A stretch of 64,000 bases of DNA from Candidatus Promineofilum glycogenicum (GTDB taxonomy: Bacteria > Chloroflexota > Anaerolineae > Promineifilales > Promineifilaceae). Positions 26,263-35,838 of the stretch are shown here, in pieces. Every line of letters starts with the position of its first letter. The stretch's first letter is position 1. The notes below the pieces were generated by a model. It was not told the DNA's origin and ran no database searches. It was given only the letters and a program-made list of their open reading frames with translations. The DNA is taken from contig JADJHJ010000001.1 of NCBI GenBank assembly GCA_016707605.1, forward strand, positions 744,001 to 808,000, in the 5' to 3' direction. The translations under genes and the position numbers were made by a program.

Positions 26263-26633
26263 GATGGGGCCTGGGCGTCGGTGCCCATGATGCGCGCCGC
26301 CTCGTCGTCGAGGCCGTAGCGCAACATCAAGGCGCGCAGATCGCTGCGCTTCCACAGTTGGATGTTGATCTCCGGGTACAGTTCATTCATCTGGCGCAGC
26401 TTGCGGTTCTTCTTGGTGACCAGCCGCGGCCGCATCGTCGTCAGTTCGACGTAGAGGTCCTGTTCCGGCAGGTAGAAGTCGGGCGTGAAGGCGATCTTGA
26501 CCGCGCCGTTCTCGTCCCACTCCAGGGCGAAGGAGCGCGGTTCATACTCCCAGGCCACGCCATAGTAATCTAGTATGCGCGCGAACTCCGCTTCGATCCG
26601 GTGCGAGAACTTCGGCGCGGGTGTTTCGGTCAT
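26259..26633 (-). CDS. Small conserved protein with nuclease-fold-like core
   Basis: Protein of 124 residues. The core EFARILDYYGVAWEYEPRSF, then FTPDFYLPEQDLYVELTTM, then KNRKLRQMNELYP follows the E...PDF...VELK spacing of small restriction-endonuclease-fold proteins, although the usual ExK is here ELT. Such short proteins are common next to hpt in Chloroflexota and Actinobacteria as I recall. It overlaps hpt by four bases. Nuclease activity is a guess from the pattern; function otherwise unknown. Confidence 0.7.
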   Translation of the reverse strand: MTETPAPKFSHRIEAEFARILDYYGVAWEYEPRSFALEWDENGAVKIAFTPDFYLPEQDLYVELTTMRPRLVTKKNRKLRQMNELYPEINIQLWKRSDLRALMLRYGLDDEAARIMGTDAQAPS

Positions 26634-26649
26634 TGGTTTTCAGATTAAC

Positions 26650-26822
26650 GATCCGCAGATTGGGCAGATTAGGCAGATTTCTGAAGAGATCATGCAAAGG
26701 CGCTAAGGGGCAAAGAGCGCCAAGTAAGAGAAGGCTTGTTCTTCTTTGCGTTCTTTGCTTCTTTGCGCCTTTGCGTGAGCTCTTCTCTCTTAAATCTGCT
26801 CAATCTGCCCAATCTGCGGATC
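26650..26822. repeat. Family A hairpin enclosing a family C hairpin
   Basis: Outer arms GATCCGCAGATTGGGCAG ... CTGCGGATC enclose a family C pair (ATGCAAAGGCGCTAAGGGGC ... GCGCCTTTGCGTGAGC). The TGA stop of the molybdoenzyme gene (26821-26823) straddles the end of the right arm. Confidence 0.9.
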
Positions 26823-29802
26823 ATTCCTCTTTCATGGCGTCATGGACCCGCTGCGGCGTGAACGGGATGCGGCGCAGGCGGGTTCCGGTGGCGTCGAAGA
26901 CGGCGTTGGCGATGGCCGGGGCCACGCCGTCCTTGGGAATCTCGGCGATGGCCTTGGCCCCGAACGGCCCGGTCGGCTCGTGGGTCTGCACCAGAATGGC
27001 CTTCAGCCAGGGCATCTCGTCGGCGCGGTAGATGTGGTAGGGGCCGAAGGCGGCGTTGACCATGCGGCCGTCTTCGTCGTAGACCATCTCCTCGCAGTGG
27101 CCATAGCCCAATGCCTGCACCATGCCCCCCTCCACCTGCCCGGCGGCGGTCAGTGGGTTGATGGGCATACCCGCATCAACAGCCATGACCAGCTTCGTCA
27201 CCGTGACCTGCCCCGTCTCCGTGTCCACCTCCACCTCGGCGAACTGCCCGGCGAAGGGCGGCGGCGAGGCGGCGCTGACGTACGACGCCTGGGCCATCAT
27301 CTGCCGCTGGTCGTGCTGGTGCAGCGAGTGCAGGGCGATGCGCTCCATCGAGACGGCGCGGCCGTCGGGGGCGACGGCCTGCCGGTTCTCCAGCCGGATG
27401 GTCCGCGGGTCGCCTATCTCCAGCATCGTCGCCGCCCGCTCGCGGATCTGCTCGGCCAGCAGCTCGGCGGCGCGCTTGACGGCCGTGCCGGAGATGTAGG
27501 TCGTCGAACTGGCGTAGGCCCCGGTGTCGAAGGGGGTCATGTCGGTGTCGCTGGAGTAGATGACCACGTCGGTCAGGGGCACGCCCAGCACCTCGGCCGC
27601 CATCTGGGCCAGGATGGTGTCGGAGCCGGTTCCCAAATCGGTCGCGCCGACCATGACGTTGAACGAGCCGTCGTCGTTGATCTTGATGCTGGCCCCGCCC
27701 ATGTCCAGGCCGGGGATGGCCGTGCCGTGCATGCACATGGCCGCGCCCAGACCGCGCCGGACGTGCGGCCGGTCGGGCACACTGCGCCAGGCCGGGTCGT
27801 CGCGCCGCTCCCAGCCGATGGCGGCCATGCCCTGGGTAAAGCACTCGGCCAGGCCGCAGGACTGGATGACCGGCGCGTTGGTCACCGTTTGCTTCTCGCC
27901 CTCGCCCAGCAGCACGGCCATCGGCAGCGTGTCGCCGGCCTGCACCCAGTTGCGCCGCCGCAGGTCAATGGGGTCGATGCCCAGCGCGTCGGCGATCTCG
28001 TCCATGTGGGACTCCAGGGCGAAGAGGGCTTGCGGCCCACCGTAGCCGCGGTAAGCGCCGGGCACGGGCAGGTTGGTATAGACGACGCGGCAGTCGAAGC
28101 GGCGGTTGGGGCAGTTGTAGCTGCTCAGCCCGCGCAGGCCGGAGACGGTCAGCACGGTCAGGCCGTGGGTGCCATAAGCGCCGGTGTTGCCCAGCACGCG
28201 CATCTCCATGCTGTGCAGTGTGCCGTCGGCCATGACGCCCGTCTTGTAGGTGATCAGTTCCGGGTGGCGCGTGCGGCTGCTATGGAACTCCTCGGCGCGG
28301 GTCAGCTCCAGGCGCACCGGCCGGCCGGTGGCGATGGTCAGATGGCCGACGATGTCCTCGATCAGCATCTCCTGCTTGACCCCAAAGCCGCCGCCAATGC
28401 GCGGCTTGATGACGCGAATGCGGCTGACGGGCAGCCCCAGCAGCGGCGCGACCATGCGCCGGACGTGGAAGGGCACCTGAGTCGAGGTGCGGATGACCAG
28501 CCGCTCGTCGGCGTCCCACCAACTGATGGCGATGTGGGGTTCGATGGGCGCTTGCTGCACCTGATGGACGTAGTAGGTGTGCTCGAAGACGTGGTCGGCC
28601 TCCGCGAAGCCATGCTCTACGTCGCCCAGTTCGGCGTGGATGTGGTGGACGAGGTTTTGGGCGGCGTCGTGGATGCCCTGGGTGTCGTCTTCGTCGTGGA
28701 TGACCGGCGCGCCGGGGGCGATGGCCTCTTCCACGTCGAAGACGGCCGGCAGCGGCTCATACGTCACGCGAATGCGCCGCACGGCCTCCTCGGCGATGGC
28801 CGGCGTATCGGCGGCCACGGCGGCCACCCGGTCGCCCACGTAGCGCACCTTGGTGTCGAAGCTCACCTGGTCGTGGGGCGGCGGGTTGGGGTAGGACTGG
28901 CCGCCGGAGGCGTACTTGACGCGGGCCACGTTGCCGCAGTGGATGACGGCGCGCACGCCGGGGATGGCCCGCGCCTCGCTGTCGTCAATGGCCACGATGC
29001 GGGCATGGGCGTGGGGGCTGGTCAGCAGGCGGGCGTACAGCATTCCGCGCATCTCGATATCGTCCACAAAGGCGGGGTTGCCCTTGGCCAGCTTGACGGC
29101 ATCGACCTTCGTTTCCGGTTTGCCGACGACCTTTGTCTCCGGCCCGGTGTTGCTGTGCAGCACCAGCACGGTGTGGGTTTGCGTCTCCGTCTCCGTCGTC
29201 GGGCCGATGACGCCGTGGGCCGGCGGGTCGGGTGGCTCGGGCACGTCACGCTCGGTGTCGCCGTCCTCGTCCACCGGGAAGGCGGTGACGAGATAGCCGG
29301 CGTTGACCACCTCTGGATCGATCCCCGGCGGCGGCGCTTCGCCGCGCAGGACGGCCGCGGCGCGCAGAACGGCCAGCACCGGCCGCAGGTAGCCCGTCTC
29401 ACGGCACAGCACGCCCGACAGCGCGTCGCGCACCTCGGCCTCGGTCGGGTCCGGGTTGTGGTCGAGCAGCGCCTTGGCGGCCAGGATCATGGCCGGGGTG
29501 GAGTAGCCGGACTGGATGGCCCCCGTCTCGATGAACGCCAGTTGGATGGGGTGCAGCTCGCCGACGCCGGGCGACAGCCCTTCGATCGTCTCGATGGCGT
29601 GGCCGACGGCCTGCCCGGCCAGCAGCGTGTCGGCGCTGATCAGACGGCCGTCGAGCAGCACGGCCGCCGCGCCCGTCTCGCCGGAGTGGCTGCCGAAGCG
29701 GACGCTGAAGTAGCCCGCGGCGCGCAGGGCGTCGCGCAGGCTGTCGGTGCTGGCGGCGCGCACTTCCTCGTCGCGCCCGTTGATGTGGAGGGTGATTGAC
29801 AT
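26821..29802 (-). CDS. Xanthine-dehydrogenase-family molybdoenzyme with cysteine-poor [2Fe-2S]-like domain
   Basis: Protein of 993 residues. Residues 1-150 have the two-part [2Fe-2S] domain fold, but the ligands are gone: FGSHSGETGAAAV for FGCxxGxCGACTV, IQSGYSTPAM for QCGFCTPGM and LCRETGY for LCRCTGY; of eight expected cysteines only C133 remains. Residues ~235-993 are a full molybdopterin subunit: GGFGVKQEMLIEDIVGHL, RGYGGPQALFALES, GATDLGTGSDTI and, near the end, EPTGPFGAKAIAEIPKDG, whose Glu is in the catalytic position. Substrate unknown (purine, aldehyde or other hydroxylation). No FAD subunit is nearby. Downstream of a DHOD-like flavoprotein gene on the same strand. Confidence 0.88.
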   Translation of the reverse strand: MSITLHINGRDEEVRAASTDSLRDALRAAGYFSVRFGSHSGETGAAAVLLDGRLISADTLLAGQAVGHAIETIEGLSPGVGELHPIQLAFIETGAIQSGYSTPAMILAAKALLDHNPDPTEAEVRDALSGVLCRETGYLRPVLAVLRAAAVLRGEAPPPGIDPEVVNAGYLVTAFPVDEDGDTERDVPEPPDPPAHGVIGPTTETETQTHTVLVLHSNTGPETKVVGKPETKVDAVKLAKGNPAFVDDIEMRGMLYARLLTSPHAHARIVAIDDSEARAIPGVRAVIHCGNVARVKYASGGQSYPNPPPHDQVSFDTKVRYVGDRVAAVAADTPAIAEEAVRRIRVTYEPLPAVFDVEEAIAPGAPVIHDEDDTQGIHDAAQNLVHHIHAELGDVEHGFAEADHVFEHTYYVHQVQQAPIEPHIAISWWDADERLVIRTSTQVPFHVRRMVAPLLGLPVSRIRVIKPRIGGGFGVKQEMLIEDIVGHLTIATGRPVRLELTRAEEFHSSRTRHPELITYKTGVMADGTLHSMEMRVLGNTGAYGTHGLTVLTVSGLRGLSSYNCPNRRFDCRVVYTNLPVPGAYRGYGGPQALFALESHMDEIADALGIDPIDLRRRNWVQAGDTLPMAVLLGEGEKQTVTNAPVIQSCGLAECFTQGMAAIGWERRDDPAWRSVPDRPHVRRGLGAAMCMHGTAIPGLDMGGASIKINDDGSFNVMVGATDLGTGSDTILAQMAAEVLGVPLTDVVIYSSDTDMTPFDTGAYASSTTYISGTAVKRAAELLAEQIRERAATMLEIGDPRTIRLENRQAVAPDGRAVSMERIALHSLHQHDQRQMMAQASYVSAASPPPFAGQFAEVEVDTETGQVTVTKLVMAVDAGMPINPLTAAGQVEGGMVQALGYGHCEEMVYDEDGRMVNAAFGPYHIYRADEMPWLKAILVQTHEPTGPFGAKAIAEIPKDGVAPAIANAVFDATGTRLRRIPFTPQRVHDAMKEE

Positions 29803-29820
29803 AACAAACCTGAGAGGAAG

Positions 29821-29882
29821 AAACCACAGATTACACAGATTCCACAGATTACAAGAAGTGAATCTGTGTAATCTGTGGTTCC
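29821..29882. repeat. Family B hairpin
   Basis: AAACCACAGATTACACAGATT and AATCTGTGTAATCTGTGGTT form inverted arms around ~20 bases, between two co-directional genes. Confidence 0.9.
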
Positions 29883-29883
29883 A

Positions 29884-30891
29884 TTATTCTTGTTTGGGGG
29901 CGCGAGCGGTGCGGAGGACGTTGAGGTAGTTGGCCCGCTCCAGCGCCGCCGAGTCGCCGATCTGGATGTGGCTGAGGCAGCCGCGGATGTCCTTGACCGA
30001 TTCGTAGGCGTGGCCATCGAGCCAGCCCTGTAGCTCCGTCGTGACCGTCCGCAGGTGGTCGATGCCGTTCTGAATGACGGCCGAAGCCATCATCGTCACG
30101 CTCGCCCCGGCCATCAGCCCCTTGACCACGTCGGTGGCGCTGTGGACGCCGCCGGTGATGGCTAAATCGGCGTTGACCTGCCCGGCCATGAGGGCCACCC
30201 ACCGCAGACGCAGCCGCAGTTCGCTGGGCGCGCTCAGGTCAAGGCTGGGCACGATGGCCCGGTTCTCGATGTCGAAGTCGGGCTGATAGAAGCGATTGAA
30301 CAGCACCAGCCCTTTGGCCCCCGCGCCCACCAGCCGCCGCGACAGGTTAGCCACGGCGCTGAAGTAGGGGCTGAGCTTGACCGACACCGGGATGCGGATC
30401 GACTGCTTCACGTCGCGCACCAGATCGACGTACATCTGCTCGACCTCAGTCGCCGTCACAGTGGCCTTGGTCGGCAGGTAGTAGATGTTCAACTCCAGCG
30501 CGTCGGCCCCGGCGGCCTCGATCAGTCGCGCGTAGCGAATCCAGCCGCTGCTGTAGTAGCCGTTGAGGCTGGCGATGATGGGCATTGTTGTCGCGTGCTT
30601 CACTTGATAGATGTGGGCCAGGTAGCTGCCCGCGCCCTGGTTATACTCCTTCATGTCGGCCACGTGGCGCAGCGCCTCCGGCAGTTCCTCGCGGTGCTGC
30701 ACGTAGTAGCCGCTGAAGCCCATCTCGGCCAGTTCGATCTGCTCTTCGAACAGCGAGTAGAGCACGACCGCGCCCGCGCCGGCCTCTTCCATGCGGCGCA
30801 GGTTATCGACTTCATAGGTCAGCGGGTTGGACGAGACAACGATGGGCGACTTGAGAGTAAGGCCCAGATAGTTGGTGGTCAGATCGGCCAT
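29884..30891 (-). CDS. Dihydroorotate-dehydrogenase-like flavoprotein
   Basis: Protein of 335 residues with an FMN TIM barrel. LGLTLKSPIVVSSNPLTYEVDN, PIIASLNGY, ADALELNIYYLP, VSVKLSPYFSAV and ITGGVHSATDVVKGLMAGAS match the DHOD-like family often annotated beside ferredoxin-dependent oxidoreductases. The true PyrD catalytic Cys/Ser loop is not obvious, so it may not make orotate; dihydropyrimidine- or other enone-reducing activity is possible. It is upstream of the molybdoenzyme on the same strand, suggesting a shared pathway, for example purine or pyrimidine catabolism. Confidence 0.82.
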   Translation of the reverse strand: MADLTTNYLGLTLKSPIVVSSNPLTYEVDNLRRMEEAGAGAVVLYSLFEEQIELAEMGFSGYYVQHREELPEALRHVADMKEYNQGAGSYLAHIYQVKHATTMPIIASLNGYYSSGWIRYARLIEAAGADALELNIYYLPTKATVTATEVEQMYVDLVRDVKQSIRIPVSVKLSPYFSAVANLSRRLVGAGAKGLVLFNRFYQPDFDIENRAIVPSLDLSAPSELRLRLRWVALMAGQVNADLAITGGVHSATDVVKGLMAGASVTMMASAVIQNGIDHLRTVTTELQGWLDGHAYESVKDIRGCLSHIQIGDSAALERANYLNVLRTARAPKQE

Positions 30892-31034
30892 AAGATTACT
30901 TCCGTGTGCAAGATTAGCTTTCGGCAGTTGATACGCTTATTGTATCAGAAATGCGGCCGGACGAGGATTATGAGCGGGCCGTAACACCGATTGGGCGGCG
31001 GCGGGCCGGCGGCTATACTATGCGGTTGTTGACC

Positions 31035-32319
31035 ATGAGCGAGCAAGAGAGCCAACCGGCGGCCGAAGACCGCTGCCCCCGCTGCGACAGTATCCTGCCC
31101 GATGGGGCTGAGCGCTGCCTGATGTGCGGCCTGCCTCGGCCGGTGGCCGACGTTGCGCCGGCCGAACCGCGATGCCACGCCGGAACGGGTCGAAGTAGCC
31201 GCGCCGCCCGCCGCCGCGCCTGTTATTCCCCCCGTCGTCAGACCATCCCCAGCCAAGCCGCCGCCGCGCGCCCCACGTTCGGTGCGGCAGCTTCTGTCGG
31301 CCGGGCTGTTCTGGGTCGTGGCCGTCCTGATGGCGCTGGGGCTGGCGGTGATGTGGCTGGCCCTGCGCGACGAAGGGCCGCGGGTGATGGCTGCCTTCAT
31401 TCCCACGACGACACCGTTACCACCGACGATTACCAACACACCCACCTGGACGCCGCTGCCGTCCGAGACCTTGCCGCCATCGCCCATGCCCAGCCCATCG
31501 GGCACGCCCGCGCCGACCAGTACGCCGCGCGAGGCGCGCTTCCACACCGTCGCGGCCGGCGAGACGCTGTTCGGCCTGTCGCTGCTCTATCGCATCTCGG
31601 CCGATAGCATCGCCCAGGCCAACGAGTTCGACCTCAACGCGCCCATCCAGTCCGGCCAGAGCCTAGTCATCCCCTGGCCCACGGCCACGCCGCCGCTGGA
31701 GTCGGTGCTGCTGGAGATCAACGGTCAGCCGGTGATGGCCGACGCGGCCAACTGCGAGATCATCACCATTCAGGAGGGCGACTCGGCCTACGCCCTGTCG
31801 GCCATTCGCGGCGTGCCGATTGAGGCGATCATCGCCATCAACCGGCAGACGCAGGAGTCGATCAGCCTGCTCCAGCCGGGCGATACGCTGTGCATCCCGA
31901 AAATCCTCTACGGCGACACCATCCCGCCCACGGCCGGCCCCTCGCCCACGCCCTCGCTGACGCCGCCGCCGGGCGGGCCGGCGCTGCTCTACCCGGCCGA
32001 CGGGGCGACGTTCGATGCCGCCGCCGGGCCGATTGTCCTACAGTGGGCGGCGGTCAAGGACCTGGCCGAGGATGAGTGGTACATGGTCGAAGTGCGCGAC
32101 CTGGACGACCGCGACAGCCTGCCCCACCGCGGCTTCACGCGCGACCAATCGCTGCGCGTGCCCGACGAGTGGCGGCCGGGCGGCGCGGGGCCGCGCCGGA
32201 TGCAGTGGCAGGTGAGCATCGTGGCCGTCACCGGGCGGCGCAGCGATGGCGGCTTCATCTACACCTTCCGCGGCACGGCCGGCGCGCCGTCGTACTTCTC
32301 TTGGGCAGGTACAGATTAA
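31035..32319 (+). CDS. Zinc-ribbon, single-TM protein with two LysM domains, frameshifted
   Basis: From ATG 31035 the first frame encodes a four-Cys zinc ribbon (CPRCDSILPDGAERCLMCG). The frame breaks at ~31160-31172 and continues one frame over as RDATPERVEVAAPPAAAP, a membrane segment (LFWVVAVLMALGLAVMWLAL) and a Thr/Pro-rich linker. Two LysM domains follow (HTVAAGETLFGLSLLYRIS...; ITIQEGDSAYALSAIRGVP...), then a ~110-residue domain starting GGPALLYPADGATF. Topology: zinc ribbon inside, LysM outside, probably binding peptidoglycan or glycan. One indel error or a recent mutation must explain the break. Divergent from the DHOD-like gene. Confidence 0.75.
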
Positions 32320-32327
32320 GAGGGAAT

Positions 32328-32421
32328 GATCCGCAGATTGGGCAGATTTGGCAGATTCTCTTGCTTGGCGCCTTGCGTGGGCCTTATTCTGAACCTGCCA
32401 AATCTGCCCAATCTGCGGATC
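32328..32421. repeat. Family A hairpin
   Basis: GATCCGCAGATTGGGCAG and CTGCCCAATCTGCGGATC arms around a ~45-base irregular interior, between convergent genes. It carries the TGA stop of the metallohydrolase gene at its right edge. Confidence 0.88.
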
Positions 32422-33058
32422 AATCCTCTTGCAGGAAGGGGTTATACCGCCTCTCGTCGCCGATGGTTGTCGCCGGCCCGTGGCCGGACAGGACGACCGT
32501 CTCATCCGGCAGCGGCAGCAGCTTGTCGCGGATGCTGGTCATGAGCAGGTCGAAGTCGCCGCCGGGCAGGTCGGTGCGGCCGATGCTGCCCTGGAACAGC
32601 ACGTCGCCGTCGAACACCACGCCGTCGTCCGCCAGGTGGAAGCAGACGTGGCCGGGCGCGTGGCCGGGGGTGAAGAGCACGACCGGCCGCAACTCGCCTA
32701 TTTCCAGCACGTCCCCCTCGGCCAGCGGCTCGTCGGCCGGCGGTGGGGCATCGACGTGGATGCCCCACAGCGCCGCGGCGGCCGTGGCCCGCGCCAGCAT
32801 CGGCCCGGCGTCGGGGTGGGCGTAGATGGGCGCGCCGGTCAGCTCCTTCAGTTCGGCCAGGCCGCCGACGTGGTCGAAGTGGGAGTGGGTCAACAGGATG
32901 TGGCTGATGGCCCAGCCGTGGCTAGTGGCCTGGGCCAGAATGGCCCGACCGTCCCACGCCGGGTCAACCACCGCCGCCTGCCCTGTCGTCGTGCAGGCCA
33001 TGAGATAGCAGTTCGTCTGCAAGGGGCCGAGTGGCAATTGCACAATACTGAGTGTCAT
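32420..33058 (-). CDS. Metallo-beta-lactamase-fold hydrolase (glyoxalase II-like)
   Basis: Protein of 212 residues. The metal motif HxHxDH is HSHFDH in ILLTHSHFDHVGGLAEL; a later FTPGHAPGHVCFHL His and FDGDVLFQGSIGRTDLPGG Asp complete the site; the last His is in LSGHGPATTIGDE. These match the glyoxalase II/persulfide dioxygenase branch. A cytoplasmic thioester or related hydrolase is likely; the exact substrate is not inferable. Confidence 0.9.
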   Translation of the reverse strand: MTLSIVQLPLGPLQTNCYLMACTTTGQAAVVDPAWDGRAILAQATSHGWAISHILLTHSHFDHVGGLAELKELTGAPIYAHPDAGPMLARATAAAALWGIHVDAPPPADEPLAEGDVLEIGELRPVVLFTPGHAPGHVCFHLADDGVVFDGDVLFQGSIGRTDLPGGDFDLLMTSIRDKLLPLPDETVVLSGHGPATTIGDERRYNPFLQED

Positions 33059-33078
33059 CAGAGTACCTCAGGCAGAAT

Positions 33079-33270
33079 GAAACCACAGATTACGCGGATT
33101 TCATAGATTTAGTGAAGCTCACGCAAAGGCGCTAAGGGGCAAAGACGCAAAGAAGAAGAAGAGAAGACCCGCAAAGCGCAGACCAAGCTTGCCCTCTGAG
33201 CTTGGTCTTGGTCTTTGCGTGAGGTTTCTTCTCTTCTTTGCGCCTTAGCCCCTTAGCGCCTTTGCGTGAG
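33079..33270. repeat. Nested family C hairpin behind a family B half
   Basis: A left half of family B (GAAACCACAGATTACGCGG) is followed by an outer family C pair and an inner inverted pair (GACCAAGCTTG / GAGCTTGGTC). There is no gene in the 218-base gap. Confidence 0.85.
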
Positions 33271-33276
33271 TCTTCT

Positions 33277-34626
33277 TCAAGATCGAAATGGTTGTGGTCG
33301 TGGCGCGCCGAAGAGGGGCAGGTCGGCCGGCAGGGCGGCGCGGGTGCGCCAGGTCAGATAGACCACCTCGGCCAGCGACGCCAGATTGAGCGCCAGGGCG
33401 GCCGTCGGCAGGCCGGGCCAGGCCAGCCGCAAACCGAGCAACAGCGTCGCGCCCGTCACCGCCAGGTTGATGGCCATGCCCACGTTCACGTCGCGGGTGT
33501 GCCGCCCGTGGATGAGCAGCCCGCGCAGCCACGACGTCAGCACCGCCAGGGCCGGGAAGAGCAGGAACAGCGACAGACTCGACAGGGCCAACTCGCCTAC
33601 ATCCGGCGTCATGTCCTGCACGCGGAAGACGTAGAAGCCGGCCAGCGGCGTCAGGGCGAAGACGGCCGTGGCCGCCGTCACCGCGCCGACCAGCGTAAAG
33701 CTGAAGCGCCGCAGCGGGCCGAACGTGCCCCGGTCGCGGTGTAGGGCGATGATGACTTCCGGCAGGGCCAGGGCGGCGGCGCGGGCCATGAGCAGGATTT
33801 GGAACAGGATGGGCCAGGCGGCCAGCGACTCCGTCGGCCGGTCGAGCCGGGCCAGGCTGGAAGTCACCAGCGGCTGCATCAGCAGCACGAGCAGCGACGT
33901 GGCCGCCAGCGGCAGGTGAAAGGCGAGCAGGGCGCGATAGGTCAGCGGTGGGCCACCACCCGACGAAGCGTTGGCGGCGGCCGGCGCGTCGGCGGACAAC
34001 TCGTCGCGCAACACCGGCCGCACGGCCCAGGTGGCGAAGGCGGCCTCGGCCAGCACGCCGGCCATCAGGGCCACCGCGCCGATGATGACCCCCGGCCAGC
34101 GCCCCCACACGGCCAGCACGGCCACCGTGCCGCCGGAGGCCAGCAGCCGGACGGCCGTGCCCCAGGCGATGCTGCGCGTGCGGTTGAAGCGGATGAGGAT
34201 GCCCTGCAGGAAGCGCCGCCAGCCGATGGCCGCGCTCCACAGGATCATGATCTGCAAGCCCGGCCGCACCCAGCGGGCGATCTCGTCGGGCACGTCGAGC
34301 AGGCCGGGCACGAGGGCGTCGAACAGCGGCGTGTAGCCGACCAGGATGGCGACGACGGTCAGGATAAGGCACAAATGGATTGTGAAGCGCCGCACCAGTA
34401 GATAGGAGGCGTGGTCGCGCACCAGGGCGGTGGAGGTGGCCAGCAGGTTGATGATCGGGCTTTCGATGGTGACCGACAGGCTGTTGACGATGCCCATTGC
34501 CGCCAGCATGATCACCTCGTCGGGCAGGCGGTTGATGGCCGCGGCGATGAGCGGGCCTTCGGCCGTCATCAGCAGCCAACTGGCGAACAGAGGCAGCCAG
34601 AACCAGAAGATGTCGCGTTGGCGCAT
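33277..34626 (-). CDS. Multi-pass membrane transporter, MOP/ANKH-like
   Basis: About 449 residues from ATG 34626, with GGAG eight bases upstream. About 12 hydrophobic segments. The opening RDIFWFWLPLFASWLLMTAEGPLIAAAINRL and SVTIESPIINLLATSTALV resembles MOP-superfamily exporters and bacterial relatives of the ANKH pyrophosphate/citrate exporter. Substrate unknown; a flippase or drug exporter is the alternative. Stands alone between two plus-strand genes. Confidence 0.75.
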   Translation of the reverse strand: MRQRDIFWFWLPLFASWLLMTAEGPLIAAAINRLPDEVIMLAAMGIVNSLSVTIESPIINLLATSTALVRDHASYLLVRRFTIHLCLILTVVAILVGYTPLFDALVPGLLDVPDEIARWVRPGLQIMILWSAAIGWRRFLQGILIRFNRTRSIAWGTAVRLLASGGTVAVLAVWGRWPGVIIGAVALMAGVLAEAAFATWAVRPVLRDELSADAPAAANASSGGGPPLTYRALLAFHLPLAATSLLVLLMQPLVTSSLARLDRPTESLAAWPILFQILLMARAAALALPEVIIALHRDRGTFGPLRRFSFTLVGAVTAATAVFALTPLAGFYVFRVQDMTPDVGELALSSLSLFLLFPALAVLTSWLRGLLIHGRHTRDVNVGMAINLAVTGATLLLGLRLAWPGLPTAALALNLASLAEVVYLTWRTRAALPADLPLFGAPRPQPFRS

Positions 34627-34728
34627 GGCTTCGTCTCCGGGGCGTTGCACCGGCGACTTTAGCAGACGCGCCCACTTCCGGTACAATTCACACCACACTG
34701 CGAGTATAGCACAGGTTAGATGGATGTT

Positions 34729-34761
34729 TAATCTGTGAAATCTGTGTAATCTGTGGTTTCC
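34729..34761. repeat. Family B half element
   Basis: AATCTGTGAAATCTGTGTAATCTGTGGTTTCC is the right arm of family B with no left arm, so no hairpin forms. It lies just upstream of the threonine-dehydrogenase-like gene. Confidence 0.75.
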
Positions 34762-34789
34762 CCTATTCCCAATCTCAGGAGCGTAGTTC

Positions 34790-35814
34790 ATGCGCAAGAA
34801 AGCGATTCTGATCACCGGCGCGTCGGGCGAGATCGGCCAGGCGCTCATCACCAGTTTGGCCGAGAGTTCAGCGCTGCCCATTCTGACCCTCGATTTGCAC
34901 GCTATTCCCCCGGAGATTGCCGCCCTGTGCAGCCACGTCGCCGGCGACATCCTCGACCACAAGCTGCTGGCGCGACTGGTGACGGAGTACGACTTCGAGA
35001 CCATCTTCCATCTGGCGGCGCTGCTGTCCACGCGCAGCGAGTTCTCGCCCGAACTGGCCCACCAGGTCAACGTCGATGGCACGCTGGCCCTATTGCAAGT
35101 GGCCGCCGAGCAGTCGCAGCGGCGCGGCCGGCCGGTCAGCTTCATCTTCCCTAGCTCCATCGCCGCCTATGGCGTGCCCAATCTGGACGTGAAGGCCCGC
35201 GACCGGCGGGTGAAGGAGTGGCAGTGGAACAGCCCGACGACGATGTACGGCTGCAACAAGCTCTACTGCGAGCAACTGGGCATCTACTACAGCAAGCACT
35301 ACCAGCAGCTTTCGGCCAGCCGGCCGATGATGCTCGACTTCCGCAGCCTGCGCTTCCCCGGCCTGATCAGCGCCTACACCGTGCCCTCCGGCGGCACGAC
35401 CGACTACGGCCCGGAGATGCTCCACGCCGCCGCCCAGGGCAAGCCCTACGACTGCTTTGTGCGCCCCGATAGCGTCCTGCCGTTCATGGCCATGCCCGAC
35501 GCGGTGACGGCGCTGCTACAACTGGCCGCCGCGCCGGCCGAACGGCTGACGCGGTCGTCTACAACGTGACCAGCTTCAGCCTGTCGGCGGCCGACTTCCG
35601 CGACCAGGTGATGCGCGCCTTCCCCGAGGCGCAGATCACCTTCGAGCCGGACCTGCGCCGCCAGGGTATTGTCGATAGCTGGCCGTCCGAGCTAGACGAT
35701 GAGGCCGCGCGGCGCGACTGGGATTGGTCGCCGGCCTATGACCAGCAGCGCGCCTTTGACGAGTATCTTGTGCCCAATATCCGGCAGCGCTATCTCCGAC
35801 CGGCGCGGGCGTAG
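34790..35814 (+). CDS. NAD-dependent epimerase-type L-threonine 3-dehydrogenase, frameshifted
   Basis: SDR-type enzyme similar to the UDP-glucose-epimerase-like threonine dehydrogenases. ILITGASGEIGQALITSL is the NAD loop; FPSSIAAYG and YGCNKLYCEQLG hold the catalytic Ser/Tyr/Lys; RSLRFPGLISAYTVPSGGTTDY is diagnostic. The frame ends early after LQLAAAPAERLTR and resumes one frame over as AVVYNVTSFSLSA ... DSWPSELDDEAARRDW; the break is at ~35546-35555. It would convert threonine to 2-amino-3-ketobutyrate. Likely an indel error, since both halves are well conserved. Confidence 0.8.
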
Positions 35815-35838
35815 CGCAACCGCCGTTGCTGCGTCCGC

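Noticed and set aside
26842..29799. Very long plus-strand open frame (985 codons) opposite the molybdoenzyme gene
   Set aside because: It is the antisense shadow of a well-conserved gene; high GC keeps stops rare, and the sequence (repeated GHGR/DDVGQ-like runs) has no recognisable domain.
33245..34675. Alternative minus-strand frame of 476 codons over the MOP-type transporter
   Set aside because: It is a GC-driven shadow rich in Arg, Gly and Pro, whereas the overlapping frame has clear membrane helices and a good ribosome binding site.
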